From Gracilimonas sp040882225 (GTDB taxonomy: Bacteria; Bacteroidota; Rhodothermia; Balneolales; Balneolaceae), in the NCBI GenBank assembly GCA_040882225.1, contig JBBEBR010000014.1, positions 248,001 through 312,000 on the forward strand: a DNA stretch of 64,000 nt, read 5' to 3'. The position numbers and the translations under genes are program-made. The notes under the pieces were generated by a model, which was not told where the DNA came from, ran no database searches, and was given only the letters and a program-made list of their open reading frames with translations. The number at the start of each line of letters is the position of its first letter. The stretch's first letter is position 1. Positions 51,198 through 60,763 of the stretch are shown piece by piece.

Positions 51198-52769
51198 GTG
51201 TCTTTAAAACCACTTGCTAACCTGCCGACAAAACCACTCAAGATTAAACGAGCGCTGCTTTCAGTTTCTGACAAATCCAGCCTCACGGTACTTGCAAAAG
51301 CTTTGCACGAATCTGGCGTTGAAATCATCTCAACGGGTGGAACCGCCAAAGTAATTGCGGAAGAGGGAATCCCCGTAAAAGATGTTTCTGAAGTTACAGG
51401 TTTTAAAGAATGTCTTGACGGCAGGGTAAAGACTCTTCACCCGATGGTTCACGGTGGAATATTAGCTCGCACTTCTCATCAGCCTGATGTTGAAGAACTT
51501 GAAGAGCTGGGAATAGAACCCATAGAGTTGGTGGTTGTGAATTTATATCCCTTTAAAAATAAAATAGCGGGGGAAGTTAGCCCGGCCGAAGCTACCGAAT
51601 TTATTGATATTGGCGGGCCAACTATGATTCGTGCGGCAGCCAAGAATTTTGCGCATGTTTGTGTTCTCAGTTCTTCCGATCAATACCAGGATTTTATTAA
51701 TGAGCTGAAACAAGATATGGGCATTTCTTTTGACAGCCGACAAAAATTGGCCAAAGACGCTTTTACACATACGGCAGATTATGATTCGGCCATTGCCAAC
51801 TATTTTATGAAGCTAACCGAAGAAGAGCCGCCGAAGCAACTGAATATTTCACTTCCGCTTTCTCAGGAATTGAGATATGGTGAAAATCCTCATCAAAAGG
51901 CAGCAGTTTATGGAAATCAGGATCAAATCATTGATTGTTTTCATGGCAAGCAACTGAGCTATAATAATTATCTTGATGTGGATGCCGCTCTTAACATCAT
52001 CTCCGATTTTCAAGATTCAAAAGCCGCGTGCGCCATCATCAAACATACCATTCCTTGTGGAGTTGGCCTTTCTGATTCGCTTGCTGATGCGTATAAAAAA
52101 GCCTTTAGCACCGATACAGTTTCTCCTTTTGGAGGGATTGTTGTGGTGAACAAAACTCTTGATTTAGAAACGGCAAAAGCTATAGACGAAATTTTTACGG
52201 AGATTATTATTGCTCCGGAATACAGTGAAGAAGCGGTGAATTTATTAACGCAGAAAAAAAACCGGCGATTAATAAGGATCAAAAGAGCGGTTAGTGACGT
52301 AGAAGCATTTTCATTCAGATCAATATTTGGTGGAGCTTTGCGCCAAGACGCAGATTTAACGCCGGCCAGTCCAGATTCTTTTAAAGTTGTTACAAAACGG
52401 CAGCCATCCCCGGAAGAAATGAGCGACCTTTTATTCGCGTGGAAAGTTGTGCGGCATGTAAAATCGAATGCCATTGTTTATGCAAAAGAAGGCCGAACAC
52501 TTGGAATTGGTTCGGGACAAACCAGCAGGATTGACTCCTCCGAAATAGCCGTGGATAAAGCCAAAAAAGAGGGATTGGATTTAGCGGAATCAGCCCTCGC
52601 CTCCGACGCTTTTTTCCCCTTTGCGGATGGAGTGGAAGCGGCGGCTAAAGCTGGTGCAAAAGCAATCATTCAACCGGGAGGTAGTGTTCGGGATGAAGAG
52701 GTAATTGAGAAAGCAAATGAGTTTAAAATGGCTATGATTTTTACGGGAAAACGCCACTTCAAACATTAA
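51198..52769 (+). CDS. purH: Bifunctional AICAR formyltransferase/IMP cyclohydrolase
   Basis: A 523-residue enzyme for the last two steps to IMP. The N-terminal MGS-like IMP cyclohydrolase domain (about 15-160) shows S-V-S-D-K-S near 19-24, I-S-T-G-G-T-A near 42-48 and G-R-V-K-T-L-H-P near 73-80. The C-terminal formyltransferase has I-K-H-T-I-P-C-G-V-G near 280 (Lys-His catalytic pair) and G-Q-T-S-R near 440. The start is GTG. It forms an operon with purN. Confidence 0.96.
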   Translation: MSLKPLANLPTKPLKIKRALLSVSDKSSLTVLAKALHESGVEIISTGGTAKVIAEEGIPVKDVSEVTGFKECLDGRVKTLHPMVHGGILARTSHQPDVEELEELGIEPIELVVVNLYPFKNKIAGEVSPAEATEFIDIGGPTMIRAAAKNFAHVCVLSSSDQYQDFINELKQDMGISFDSRQKLAKDAFTHTADYDSAIANYFMKLTEEEPPKQLNISLPLSQELRYGENPHQKAAVYGNQDQIIDCFHGKQLSYNNYLDVDAALNIISDFQDSKAACAIIKHTIPCGVGLSDSLADAYKKAFSTDTVSPFGGIVVVNKTLDLETAKAIDEIFTEIIIAPEYSEEAVNLLTQKKNRRLIRIKRAVSDVEAFSFRSIFGGALRQDADLTPASPDSFKVVTKRQPSPEEMSDLLFAWKVVRHVKSNAIVYAKEGRTLGIGSGQTSRIDSSEIAVDKAKKEGLDLAESALASDAFFPFADGVEAAAKAGAKAIIQPGGSVRDEEVIEKANEFKMAMIFTGKRHFKH

Positions 52770-52880
52770 TTTTGATTGTAGTAAATATTCGTCCTATATA
52801 CATTCGCAAATAGAATATCAATATTGTATTTTCCTCATCGAATTTTATGCCCACAACTGTTAATTATTTAAAAAGTGCAA

Positions 52881-53945
52881 ATGTCAGAATCCCAAGGTGG
52901 TAAGTCCTCAGAAGTAGCCAAGAATCAAAAGAAAAAAGGTTTTTTGGATTTTATGTACACCGATATAGCCATAGATTTAGGCACCGCAAATACCCTTATC
53001 TATTCTCGTGGCGAAGGCATCGTATTAGATGAACCTTCGATTGTTGCTCTGAATTTACAGAACATCCCTGTAGCTACAGGCCATGAAGCCCGGCTCATGC
53101 ATGAAAAAACGCACAGTAAAATCAGAACCGTTCGCCCGCTCCGTGATGGGGTAATTGCTGATTTTGAAGTAGCTGAGCAGATGATTCGTGGGATGATCAA
53201 AAAAGTAAAAATGAAATGGTACTCAACTACCCGTCAAATGGTTATTTGTGTGCCAAGTGGTATTACTGAAGTTGAACGGCGTGCCGTTCGCGACAGCGCC
53301 GAACATGCGGGAGCAAAGGAAGTTTATCTTGTGGATGAACCGATGGCAGCGGCGATTGGTATTGGCCTTGATGTGCACGAACCAGTAGGCAGCATGATTG
53401 TTGATATTGGTGGTGGAACAACAGAAATCGCAGTTATAGCTCTTTCAGGGATTGTATATGCGCAGTCGGTACGTTTAGGTGGGGATGAGCTTAATGACGA
53501 CATCATCAACTATTTTCGCAGAAATCATAACCTGTTAATTGGGGAGCGAACAGCGGAAAAAATTAAATGTGAGATCGGTTCAGCCGCACCTCTTGATGAA
53601 GAGCTGGAGATGATAACCAAAGGCAGGGATTTAGTGAACGGAGTTCCTCGTACACGACATATCACATCGCGTGATGCCCGAGAAGCGATAGCTGAATCAG
53701 TAAATACTATTGTAGAATCTATCACCAAATCTCTGGAGCAAACGCCTCCCGAGCTTTCTGCTGATATTTTAGATCGGGGAATTATGCTTACAGGTGGTGG
53801 CGCATTGCTGAAAAACCTGGATAAGCTGATAATGGAAACAACAGACTTACCTGTTCATATAGCTGAAGATCCACTTACCGCAGTTGTTCGTGGAACAGGT
53901 GCTATACTCGAAAATCTTGAATATTACCGCCCGGTAATTTCCTAA
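52881..53945 (+). CDS. mreB: Cell shape-determining actin-like protein MreB
   Basis: A 354-residue MreB: I-A-I-D-L-G-T-A-N-T near residue 28-37 (phosphate 1), V-C-V-P-S-G near 119, V-D-E-P-M-A-A-A-I-G near 150 and D-I-G-G-G-T-T-E near 170-177 (phosphate 2). It forms filaments under the inner membrane that guide side-wall synthesis. I use the ATG at 52881; the GTG at 52875 is also possible. It is the first gene of the mreB-mreC-mreD-mrdA-rodA operon. Confidence 0.97.
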   Translation: MSESQGGKSSEVAKNQKKKGFLDFMYTDIAIDLGTANTLIYSRGEGIVLDEPSIVALNLQNIPVATGHEARLMHEKTHSKIRTVRPLRDGVIADFEVAEQMIRGMIKKVKMKWYSTTRQMVICVPSGITEVERRAVRDSAEHAGAKEVYLVDEPMAAAIGIGLDVHEPVGSMIVDIGGGTTEIAVIALSGIVYAQSVRLGGDELNDDIINYFRRNHNLLIGERTAEKIKCEIGSAAPLDEELEMITKGRDLVNGVPRTRHITSRDAREAIAESVNTIVESITKSLEQTPPELSADILDRGIMLTGGGALLKNLDKLIMETTDLPVHIAEDPLTAVVRGTGAILENLEYYRPVIS

Positions 53946-53959
53946 CGCCTGGAAAATGA

Positions 53960-54802
53960 ATGCGATTTAGATCATTCAAATTAAGTGATGCTAAAGATTA
54001 CATTGTAACCGCTCTATTACTTCTTGTCGCTTTTTCATTAATGGTGAACAGATATCAGGGCGGAATAAATTCCCTGCGTCAAATATCGATCACTGCTTTA
54101 AGCCTGCTCGAAGAACCCCTCGCAAACATTCGTGTATATCGTCAGGCACTGAATACCAATACCTATTTACAGCGGCAAAATATTTTGTTGCAGGATGAAC
54201 TTAGCCGTTTAAGATCTATTGAGCAGGAGAATGGCCGGCTTCGGGAAATGCTGGGTTATGAAGACAGAAGCGAGTTCAACCTGCAGCCGGTTTTGATTGT
54301 TGCTAAGGAAATTTCAGGAATAAATAATTTTATTACTATTAATGCCGGTACATCCGATAGCCTGATAGTTGGAATGCCACTTGTTACATCCGACGGCTTG
54401 ATTGGAAAAATTGTGCACACGGCAAGTTATTACTCCCAGGTAATGCCTTTTTATAATTCTTTATTCCGGGTAAGTGCCCGTGTTCAGGAGAACCAGGCAA
54501 ATGGAATTGTTAGCTGGAGCGGCGAAGCGAATAACGAGTTAGTTATGAATTTTGTTCCCCAAACCATACCGGTAGATACAGGTTTTGTTATCGAAACTTC
54601 GGGATTCAGTAACCAATATCCACCGGGAATTCCCATTGGTAAAGTAACACGAACCGAAGCTGAAGAAGGCAGGGAGACCCAGCGTATTTACATTGAGCCG
54701 TTTGTTATTTTATCTGAGATTGACAAAGGTTTTGTAATTGAATTTCGTCCAGATTCTAACATCGCTAAACTGAAACAAAACTACGACGAGTTTTTTGAAT
54801 GA
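53960..54802 (+). CDS. mreC: Rod shape-determining protein MreC
   Basis: A 280-residue protein with one N-terminal membrane helix (about 14-32), a short coiled coil (about 60-100) and two beta-barrel domains in the periplasm. I-T-I-N-A-G-T-S-D-S-L near 120 and G-L-I-G-K-I-V near 141 are family motifs. MreC links MreB filaments to the PBP2/RodA wall synthase. Position 2 in the operon, and mreD overlaps it by four bases. Confidence 0.9.
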   Translation: MRFRSFKLSDAKDYIVTALLLLVAFSLMVNRYQGGINSLRQISITALSLLEEPLANIRVYRQALNTNTYLQRQNILLQDELSRLRSIEQENGRLREMLGYEDRSEFNLQPVLIVAKEISGINNFITINAGTSDSLIVGMPLVTSDGLIGKIVHTASYYSQVMPFYNSLFRVSARVQENQANGIVSWSGEANNELVMNFVPQTIPVDTGFVIETSGFSNQYPPGIPIGKVTRTEAEEGRETQRIYIEPFVILSEIDKGFVIEFRPDSNIAKLKQNYDEFFE

Positions 54803-55272
54803 ACGCAGCTATCCTGAGAGACTTTCTGATTGGTTTATTCTTCATATTTCTTGAAGTAGTAATTTTTCAGCACCTGAGTTTTTTTGGTGCTTCTCCCGAC
54901 CCGCTGCTGATTTACCTGTTATGGCTTGCATTGAAATATGACAGAATAAACATCGTTCTTTTTGCGGCTGCTTTAGGTTTAGTTCAGGATGCGCTTTTCG
55001 ATTTTTGGGGATTACATATGTTCACCAAAACGTTGTTGTTATTTTTTACATACAATTTTTTGCGCAGGCGCTCGGAAAGCAGGTTGCTGCTTTGGCAGGT
55101 CATGATAGTTGTTTTTATAGCTTCTTTCATACATAATGGCATTTTTCTAAGTTTAAGCAGCTTTATTGACGCTTATGCTTCTGGATTTATGCCCATAATT
55201 TTTTTAATTGGAAATAGTTTATACACCGCAGCATTAAGTGGATTGTTTTTCATTTTCAAAGGTAACCAATAA
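54799..55272 (+). CDS. mreD: Rod shape-determining protein MreD
   Basis: A 157-residue integral membrane protein with about five helices and almost no soluble parts, the usual size and shape of MreD. Its start overlaps the mreC stop (ATGA) and mrdA follows after 3 nt. The sequence is poorly conserved in this family, so the call depends largely on position and membrane pattern. Confidence 0.85.
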   Translation: MNAAILRDFLIGLFFIFLEVVIFQHLSFFGASPDPLLIYLLWLALKYDRINIVLFAAALGLVQDALFDFWGLHMFTKTLLLFFTYNFLRRRSESRLLLWQVMIVVFIASFIHNGIFLSLSSFIDAYASGFMPIIFLIGNSLYTAALSGLFFIFKGNQ

Positions 55273-55275
55273 TTA

Positions 55276-57117
55276 ATGGCAACAGGTTCTGCAAATCGTA
55301 CCCGAACTTCAATAAGGATACTCCAGGTAATTATGTGTGGAATGTCGCTTATCGTATTAGGAAGGGTATTTTATCTTCAGGTTACACAATATGAGATTTA
55401 TGCTGCATTGGGTGAAAAAAATTCGGTTCGCCAGGAATATGTTAATGCCGCACGGGGATTAATTTATGACCGAAATGGAAAGCTGATTGTAGATAATGAA
55501 CCCATCTACTCGATTACGGTAACTCCCGCAAATTTTAACAGAGATAATATTCCATACCTGGCTACACTTCTTGGGATAGAAGACAGTGTGGTTACCGTAC
55601 GGGTTGATGAAGCACAAAAGTATTCTTGGAATCGTACCTCAAGGCTTTTTACTGAAATAGATTTTGCAACATTTTCAAATATCCAGGAAAATATTTGGCG
55701 TCTCCCGGGAATAGGGCATCAAATCGAAAGTAAGAGACATTATCCCACAAAAATGAAAGCCGCCCATATTTTAGGATATCTCCGGGAAGCGAATAAGGTA
55801 GAATATGAGGCTATTCCAACTATGCGCCTCGGCGATAGAATTGGGAAAAGTGGCCTTGAAATGATCTATCAAAGCAACTTGAATGGCGAGTTAGGCTTGC
55901 AGTATCACAGAGTTAACGCTTTGGGGCAAATTCTTGGTGATTACCAGCACGAGAGAATTGGTCAGTCTCCAATACAGGGAGATGATATTATCAGTACGAT
56001 TGATTCTGACCTTCAAATTTTTGCAGAAGAGCTAATGGAAGGTAAATTAGGTGCGGTTGTTGCTATGGATCCAAATACCGGAGCTATTCTTGCATTGGTA
56101 AGTTCTCCAGAATACGATTTAAGCCGGCTTGCAGGTCGTTTAGACAGAGATTACTGGCAAAGCATAAATGCTGACAGTACAAGTCCGTTATACAATCGTG
56201 CTATATCGGGGAGACAACCTCCCGGTTCCACATTTAAGCCGCTGATGGGGATTATTGGAATGCACATGGACCTTGTGAACCCGAATACGATAGTATACAA
56301 TAGTGGCGCTTATATTCGTGGGCGTGCATATCGTGATGTTGCCGAGGTTGGAGAATACAATCTTGAAAAGGCCATTACCTATTCAAGTAATACTTATTTC
56401 TTTTCTTTGATGGATAAAATTGCCACCCAGGGAAGATTAGATGAATGGAGCGCGCTCGTTAAAGATTTCGGACTGGGTGTTCCCACCAACATTGATTTAC
56501 CCAGCGCCAACAGAGGCATAATTCCTGACAGCACCTATTTGAACAGCCGTTTAGGTGTAAAAAAATGGGGTATTGGTGATATCATAAATTTTGGAGTAGG
56601 GCAGGGAATGGTATCTGTATCGCCGCTACAGGTTGCACAGATGACAAGCAGTATTGCGAATGGGGGGTATAAGATACAACCTCATATTGTACAGGCTGTG
56701 CGGAAATCAGGAGAAATTTTAGAGAAATATCCAGTGAAAGTTGAAAAAATTGACTGGGTAAAGGATTGGTATTTAGAGACCGTGAAAAAAGGAATGAGAG
56801 GGGTAGTTACTGAAGGAAGCGGGCGCTGGTATGCAAATATCTCAGATATTGAAGTAGCGGGTAAAACGGGAACCGCGCAGAATCCTCACGGCCGCGACCA
56901 TGGTTGGTTTACTTCATTTGCTCCCTATAATAATCCACAGATTGTAGTAACTGTGTTAATTGAGAATGGAGGGTATGGTTCAGTATCAGCGGCCCCCGTT
57001 GCTTCTTTAGTAATTGAAAAATATCTGAAAGGGGAAATATCCCGCTCATATATTTATAACCATGTCATAAATTTTGTATCACAGCCTACCGACTCGGAGA
57101 AGAGGGGCATTGAATAA
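55276..57117 (+). CDS. mrdA: Penicillin-binding protein 2 (elongation-specific peptidoglycan transpeptidase)
   Basis: A 613-residue PBP2: one membrane helix (about 15-35), a PBP dimer domain (about 50-225), and a transpeptidase domain with the catalytic S-T-F-K near 316-319 (within P-P-G-S-T-F-K-P), S-S-N near 375 (S-x-N) and K-T-G-T-A near 531 (K-T-G). It cross-links peptidoglycan of the side wall and works with RodA, whose gene overlaps its end. Confidence 0.95.
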   Translation: MATGSANRTRTSIRILQVIMCGMSLIVLGRVFYLQVTQYEIYAALGEKNSVRQEYVNAARGLIYDRNGKLIVDNEPIYSITVTPANFNRDNIPYLATLLGIEDSVVTVRVDEAQKYSWNRTSRLFTEIDFATFSNIQENIWRLPGIGHQIESKRHYPTKMKAAHILGYLREANKVEYEAIPTMRLGDRIGKSGLEMIYQSNLNGELGLQYHRVNALGQILGDYQHERIGQSPIQGDDIISTIDSDLQIFAEELMEGKLGAVVAMDPNTGAILALVSSPEYDLSRLAGRLDRDYWQSINADSTSPLYNRAISGRQPPGSTFKPLMGIIGMHMDLVNPNTIVYNSGAYIRGRAYRDVAEVGEYNLEKAITYSSNTYFFSLMDKIATQGRLDEWSALVKDFGLGVPTNIDLPSANRGIIPDSTYLNSRLGVKKWGIGDIINFGVGQGMVSVSPLQVAQMTSSIANGGYKIQPHIVQAVRKSGEILEKYPVKVEKIDWVKDWYLETVKKGMRGVVTEGSGRWYANISDIEVAGKTGTAQNPHGRDHGWFTSFAPYNNPQIVVTVLIENGGYGSVSAAPVASLVIEKYLKGEISRSYIYNHVINFVSQPTDSEKRGIE

Positions 57118-58360
57118 TTATAGAGAATTTAATTGGTCTATCGTTTTTGCCTGGGTGCTGCTTTCCACCATTGGCTTATTCGCTATATATAGTGCTACGC
57201 AGGGGCCGGTATCTCAATTTCTCCCCGAATACATCCAGAATAATTTTTTCAAGCAGGTGGTAGCGGTAACACTTTCAATGATGCTGCTCATCGTTATTCA
57301 ATTCATTTCGCCGCGTACCTTTATACAGCTTTCCTATGCTTTCTATGTAATAGGTATTCTTTTAATGATATTAACCTTGATATTTGGAACCGAAGTAAAT
57401 GGTGCTAAAAGCTGGCTGCGTTTAGGCCCGGCTAACCTGCAAACGAGTGAGCTAATGAAGATAGCCACCATTCTTGCCACCGCAAATTATCTTACCAGCC
57501 GCAGGGATATTTCTGCCGAAAATATACGGTATGCTCTAACAGCAGTTCTGTTAATTTTGATACCTGCTGTGCTTGTTTTGATGCAAAATGACCTTGGTAC
57601 CTCCATAATATTCATGACGCTAATTCCGGTAATGCTTTTTTGGTCTGGTTTGCCGTACGGTGTTTCACTTTTCATTATTTCACCGGCTATAATTGTATAT
57701 CTCACAATTGTGGAGTGGTATATGGGAGCAATAGCGGTGGTCGTTTTTTCTGGATTGACTTTTATTTTACAACGAAGAATCTGGCTTACCCTTACTTCTT
57801 TTATAACAGGTGTGCTTACTATGACAGGGGTTCAACTCGCGATTTCCCAGTTATTACAACCACACCAAATAGCACGAATTGCAGCCTTTACCAATCCAGC
57901 ATTTGATCCAACCGGGGCGGGATGGAATGTAATTCAAGCTAAAACAGCTATAGGTTCTGGCGGTATTGCTGGCAAAGGTTTCTTAGAGGGTACACAAACT
58001 CAGTTGCGTTTCCTTCCCGAACATCATACTGATTTTGTGTTTTGTGTGATTGGAGAAGAATTCGGGTTTATTGGGGCGGCATTGGTGGTACTAACATTTC
58101 TTTTCTTATTTGTAAGAATGCTGACTATGGCGGGCAGCCATAAACATCCTTTTGCGCAACTTGTAACGGTGAGTGTTACAGCCGTATTTTTTGTGCACTT
58201 TTTTATAAATGTAGGCAGCGCAACCGGATTACTTCCCGTAATTGGATTGCCACTTCCCTTTATTAGTTACGGAGGTTCGGCCTTTTTAACCAACACCTTG
58301 ATGTTAGCCATTTGCCTGAACATGGATCTTTATAAGCGTGAATTTAGCATCTACCGCTAA
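57110..58360 (+). CDS. rodA: RodA, lipid II polymerase (SEDS glycosyltransferase)
   Basis: A 416-residue SEDS protein with about ten helices. Family motifs include W-L-R-L-G near 104 and F-I-S-Y-G-G-S-A near the C-terminus (F-P-F-I-S-Y-G-G-S). RodA polymerises lipid II into glycan strands and pairs with PBP2. I place the start at the TTG at 57110, overlapping the mrdA stop, because the family starts just before the first helix; the longer open frame begins with a TTG inside mrdA. Confidence 0.92.
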   Translation: MNNYREFNWSIVFAWVLLSTIGLFAIYSATQGPVSQFLPEYIQNNFFKQVVAVTLSMMLLIVIQFISPRTFIQLSYAFYVIGILLMILTLIFGTEVNGAKSWLRLGPANLQTSELMKIATILATANYLTSRRDISAENIRYALTAVLLILIPAVLVLMQNDLGTSIIFMTLIPVMLFWSGLPYGVSLFIISPAIIVYLTIVEWYMGAIAVVVFSGLTFILQRRIWLTLTSFITGVLTMTGVQLAISQLLQPHQIARIAAFTNPAFDPTGAGWNVIQAKTAIGSGGIAGKGFLEGTQTQLRFLPEHHTDFVFCVIGEEFGFIGAALVVLTFLFLFVRMLTMAGSHKHPFAQLVTVSVTAVFFVHFFINVGSATGLLPVIGLPLPFISYGGSAFLTNTLMLAICLNMDLYKREFSIYR

Positions 58361-58381
58361 AGTGGTGGGAAAATATTCAAT

Positions 58382-59005
58382 TTAGCTTTTGCTGTATTTC
58401 TTTTTTGTTCCCAGTCGAAAAGTATCCCGGTGGTAAGAAGTGTAACCATACTTTTTTAAAGCTTTGCGGTGAACTTGAGTTGGGTAACCAACGTTGGAAT
58501 CCCAGCCAAACATGGGAAATTCTTTATGCAGCTGCTGCATGTATTTGTCTCGGTAAACTTTTGCTAATATAGATGCCGCGCCAATCGTCATTGAGCGGTC
58601 ATCACCCTTAATTAAGCAAGTATAGGGAATAAGTGAGGTGGTGTATCGATTTCCATCAACTAACAAATAATCGGGCGCAGAATCTGCAGCGGCTACACAT
58701 TTAGTCATCGTTTCTATGGATGCCCAAAGTATATTCAGGCGGTTTACCTCTTCAATGCTTCCTTCTTTGACCGTCCAGAATAAAGCTTTTTCTTTGATGA
58801 TTTCGCTCAGTTCCAACCTTTCAGCAAGGGATAAAGCTTTGCTGTCTCTTATTTCGGGGATATTGGTTCCGGGCTCAAAAATTACACCGGCGGCAACAAC
58901 AGGCCCAGCCAAACAGCCGCGTCCAACTTCATCAAGGCCCATTACTTTTTGAAAGCCTTCGCTCCATAATTGCTGCTCAAATATTAGCCGATTTGTTTGC
59001 TCCAT
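58382..59005 (-). CDS. rnhB: Ribonuclease HII
   Basis: A 207-residue enzyme that removes RNA from RNA-DNA hybrids, including single ribonucleotides. The N-terminal G-L-D-E-V-G-R-G (about 18-25) carries the first two catalytic acids, D-G-N near 118 the third, and K-G-D-D-R-S near 133 the usual substrate-side block. Length is standard. It converges with rodA and has no operon partner. Confidence 0.93.
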   Translation of the reverse strand: MEQTNRLIFEQQLWSEGFQKVMGLDEVGRGCLAGPVVAAGVIFEPGTNIPEIRDSKALSLAERLELSEIIKEKALFWTVKEGSIEEVNRLNILWASIETMTKCVAAADSAPDYLLVDGNRYTTSLIPYTCLIKGDDRSMTIGAASILAKVYRDKYMQQLHKEFPMFGWDSNVGYPTQVHRKALKKYGYTSYHRDTFRLGTKKKYSKS

Positions 59006-59116
59006 GCATATTGGTGAGTTGAAATAGTGCGTTAATATATTCAGTTATAAAATACTTTTCTTGTATAATGGAACTGAAATCGGAAACATGTTATTTGGTT
59101 AAACAAAAGATAATTT

Positions 59117-60229
59117 ATGCATTTCAAGTACTTCGAATGGGACGAGCGATTTGCTAACAATCAGGGGAAATCTCCTTTTGATACTCTGTGGGATTTATTT
59201 CAGCAGCTGCTAACTATAGCGAGTGGTGATGTGTCACAGGCTCTTAAATGGTTAACTGACTTAGATAATGAGTATGGAATCACGGATCAGTTTGAAGATG
59301 GCTATGGCCTTTCTGATTTCATCGATGAGTTGCGTGAGAGGGGCTATATTGCACCGGATGATCAAACTAACACAATGATTATCACCAAAAAAACTGAACG
59401 TAGCCTACGGAAACGGTCACTTGAAGAGGTTTTTAGAAATCTGGAGAAAGGCGGGCCGGGAGCCCATAAATCTCCCCATACCGGCAGAGGCCTCGAACGA
59501 CAGCCTGAAACCAGAAAGTGGAAACAGGGAAGCGATATTGGACAAATTAACAGCGTAAATACAATGTTAAATATGCTCGATCATAGTTCAATTGACGCTT
59601 TTGATTTGCATGAAGATGACCTTGAGGTATATGAAACAGATCATCATACTTCTGTTGCAACGGTTTTGTTAATAGACCTCAGCCATTCTATGATCTTGTA
59701 TGGTGAAGATCGCATAACACCAGCTAAAAAAGTTGCGATGGCATTATCAGAACTCATCATGAATAATTATGCCAAAGATTCTCTGGATATTGTGGCCTTC
59801 GGAAATGAAGCATGGCAGATTTCGGTGGACGATCTTCCATACCTAAAAGTTGGGCCATATCACACCAATACAAAGCAAGCTCTTGAAGTAGCGAGGCATA
59901 TTTTGCAGCGTAAAAAGTTTGCCAACAAACAGATTTTTATGATTACAGACGGTAAACCATCCTGCATGATTGAAAATGGACAGTTATACAAAAACAGTTT
60001 TGGGTTAGATCGGAAAATAGTAAACAAGGTCTTAGATGAAGCTGTGAAATGCCGGAGAGATCAAATCAGCATAACAACATTTATGATTGCGCAAGACCCT
60101 TATTTGCAGAGTTTTGTAAGGGAGCTGACGGAAGCAAATAAAGGCAAAGCCTATTTTGCGTCATTAAATGACCTTGGCGGCTATATTTTTGAGGATTATA
60201 TCCGGAACAGGAAAAGAAATGTGAAATGA
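59117..60229 (+). CDS. VWA (von Willebrand A) domain protein
   Basis: A 370-residue protein. Residues ~180-350 form a VWA fold with the metal-binding MIDAS D-L-S-H-S-M near 189-194 (D-x-S-x-S) and D-G-K-P near 279. The N-terminal part (about 1-170) is helical and charged. Similar proteins work beside a MoxR-type AAA+ ATPase in chelatase-like machines; no such ATPase gene is adjacent here, so the partner must be elsewhere or missing. No signal peptide. Confidence 0.82.
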   Translation: MHFKYFEWDERFANNQGKSPFDTLWDLFQQLLTIASGDVSQALKWLTDLDNEYGITDQFEDGYGLSDFIDELRERGYIAPDDQTNTMIITKKTERSLRKRSLEEVFRNLEKGGPGAHKSPHTGRGLERQPETRKWKQGSDIGQINSVNTMLNMLDHSSIDAFDLHEDDLEVYETDHHTSVATVLLIDLSHSMILYGEDRITPAKKVAMALSELIMNNYAKDSLDIVAFGNEAWQISVDDLPYLKVGPYHTNTKQALEVARHILQRKKFANKQIFMITDGKPSCMIENGQLYKNSFGLDRKIVNKVLDEAVKCRRDQISITTFMIAQDPYLQSFVRELTEANKGKAYFASLNDLGGYIFEDYIRNRKRNVK

Positions 60230-60246
60230 ATGAAGTAGCAGTGAGG

Positions 60247-60262
60247 GTGATTTTAAAATCAC
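60247..60262. other. 16-bp palindrome GTGATTTTAAAATCAC
   Basis: A perfect palindrome 18 nt after the VWA stop, followed 12 nt later by T-rich sequence (ATTTTTTAG). It could be a weak terminator or an operator for ridA-type gene; neither is certain. Confidence 0.3.
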
Positions 60263-60331
60263 TTCCTAATGTTATTTTTTAGATATTTTTGATATTCTCA
60301 CTCATTACAAAAAAGATTAGCCTGTTTCGAA

Positions 60332-60763
60332 ATGAAAAATCCTTCAAGGATGGCCACTAACAATTTCAAAAAGATAAAATCTGGTGCTGAATGGGAAACC
60401 AAGGTGGCATACAGCCGTGCGGTAATAGCCGGAAATCATATCTATGTTTCAGGAACTACCGCAATTGGTGAAAACGGGGAAATAATAGGTATTGGAGACA
60501 TGTATGCTCAATCTCGCCAATGCATCAAAAACATAGAAAAAGCTTTAGAAAAGGCAGGGGCCTCTCTGAAAGACGTAGTTCGAACGCGTGCTTTCATCAC
60601 CAATATTGATGAGTGGAAAGCTTTTGCGAAAGCTCATAAAGAGTTTTTCGAAGGGATAGATCCAGCAGCTTCATTGTTGGAAGTAAGCCGGATAATTCAT
60701 CCTGAGTTGTTGATTGAGATTGAAGCAGATGCGGTTCTCAAGAATAATAAGAATCAGCTATGA
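60332..60763 (+). CDS. RidA family protein (YjgF/YER057c/UK114)
   Basis: A 143-residue trimeric protein of the Rid family. The substrate-facing arginine is in V-V-R-T-R-A-F-I-T-N near 92-101, and G-T-T-A-I-G near 50 and L-L-E-V-S-R near 118-123 are conserved. Most RidA proteins hydrolyse reactive imines such as 2-aminoacrylate, but the C-terminal pattern differs from classic RidA, so another Rid subgroup is likely. An ATG at 60350 is an alternative start. It overlaps the M23 gene by four bases. Confidence 0.87.
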   Translation: MKNPSRMATNNFKKIKSGAEWETKVAYSRAVIAGNHIYVSGTTAIGENGEIIGIGDMYAQSRQCIKNIEKALEKAGASLKDVVRTRAFITNIDEWKAFAKAHKEFFEGIDPAASLLEVSRIIHPELLIEIEADAVLKNNKNQL

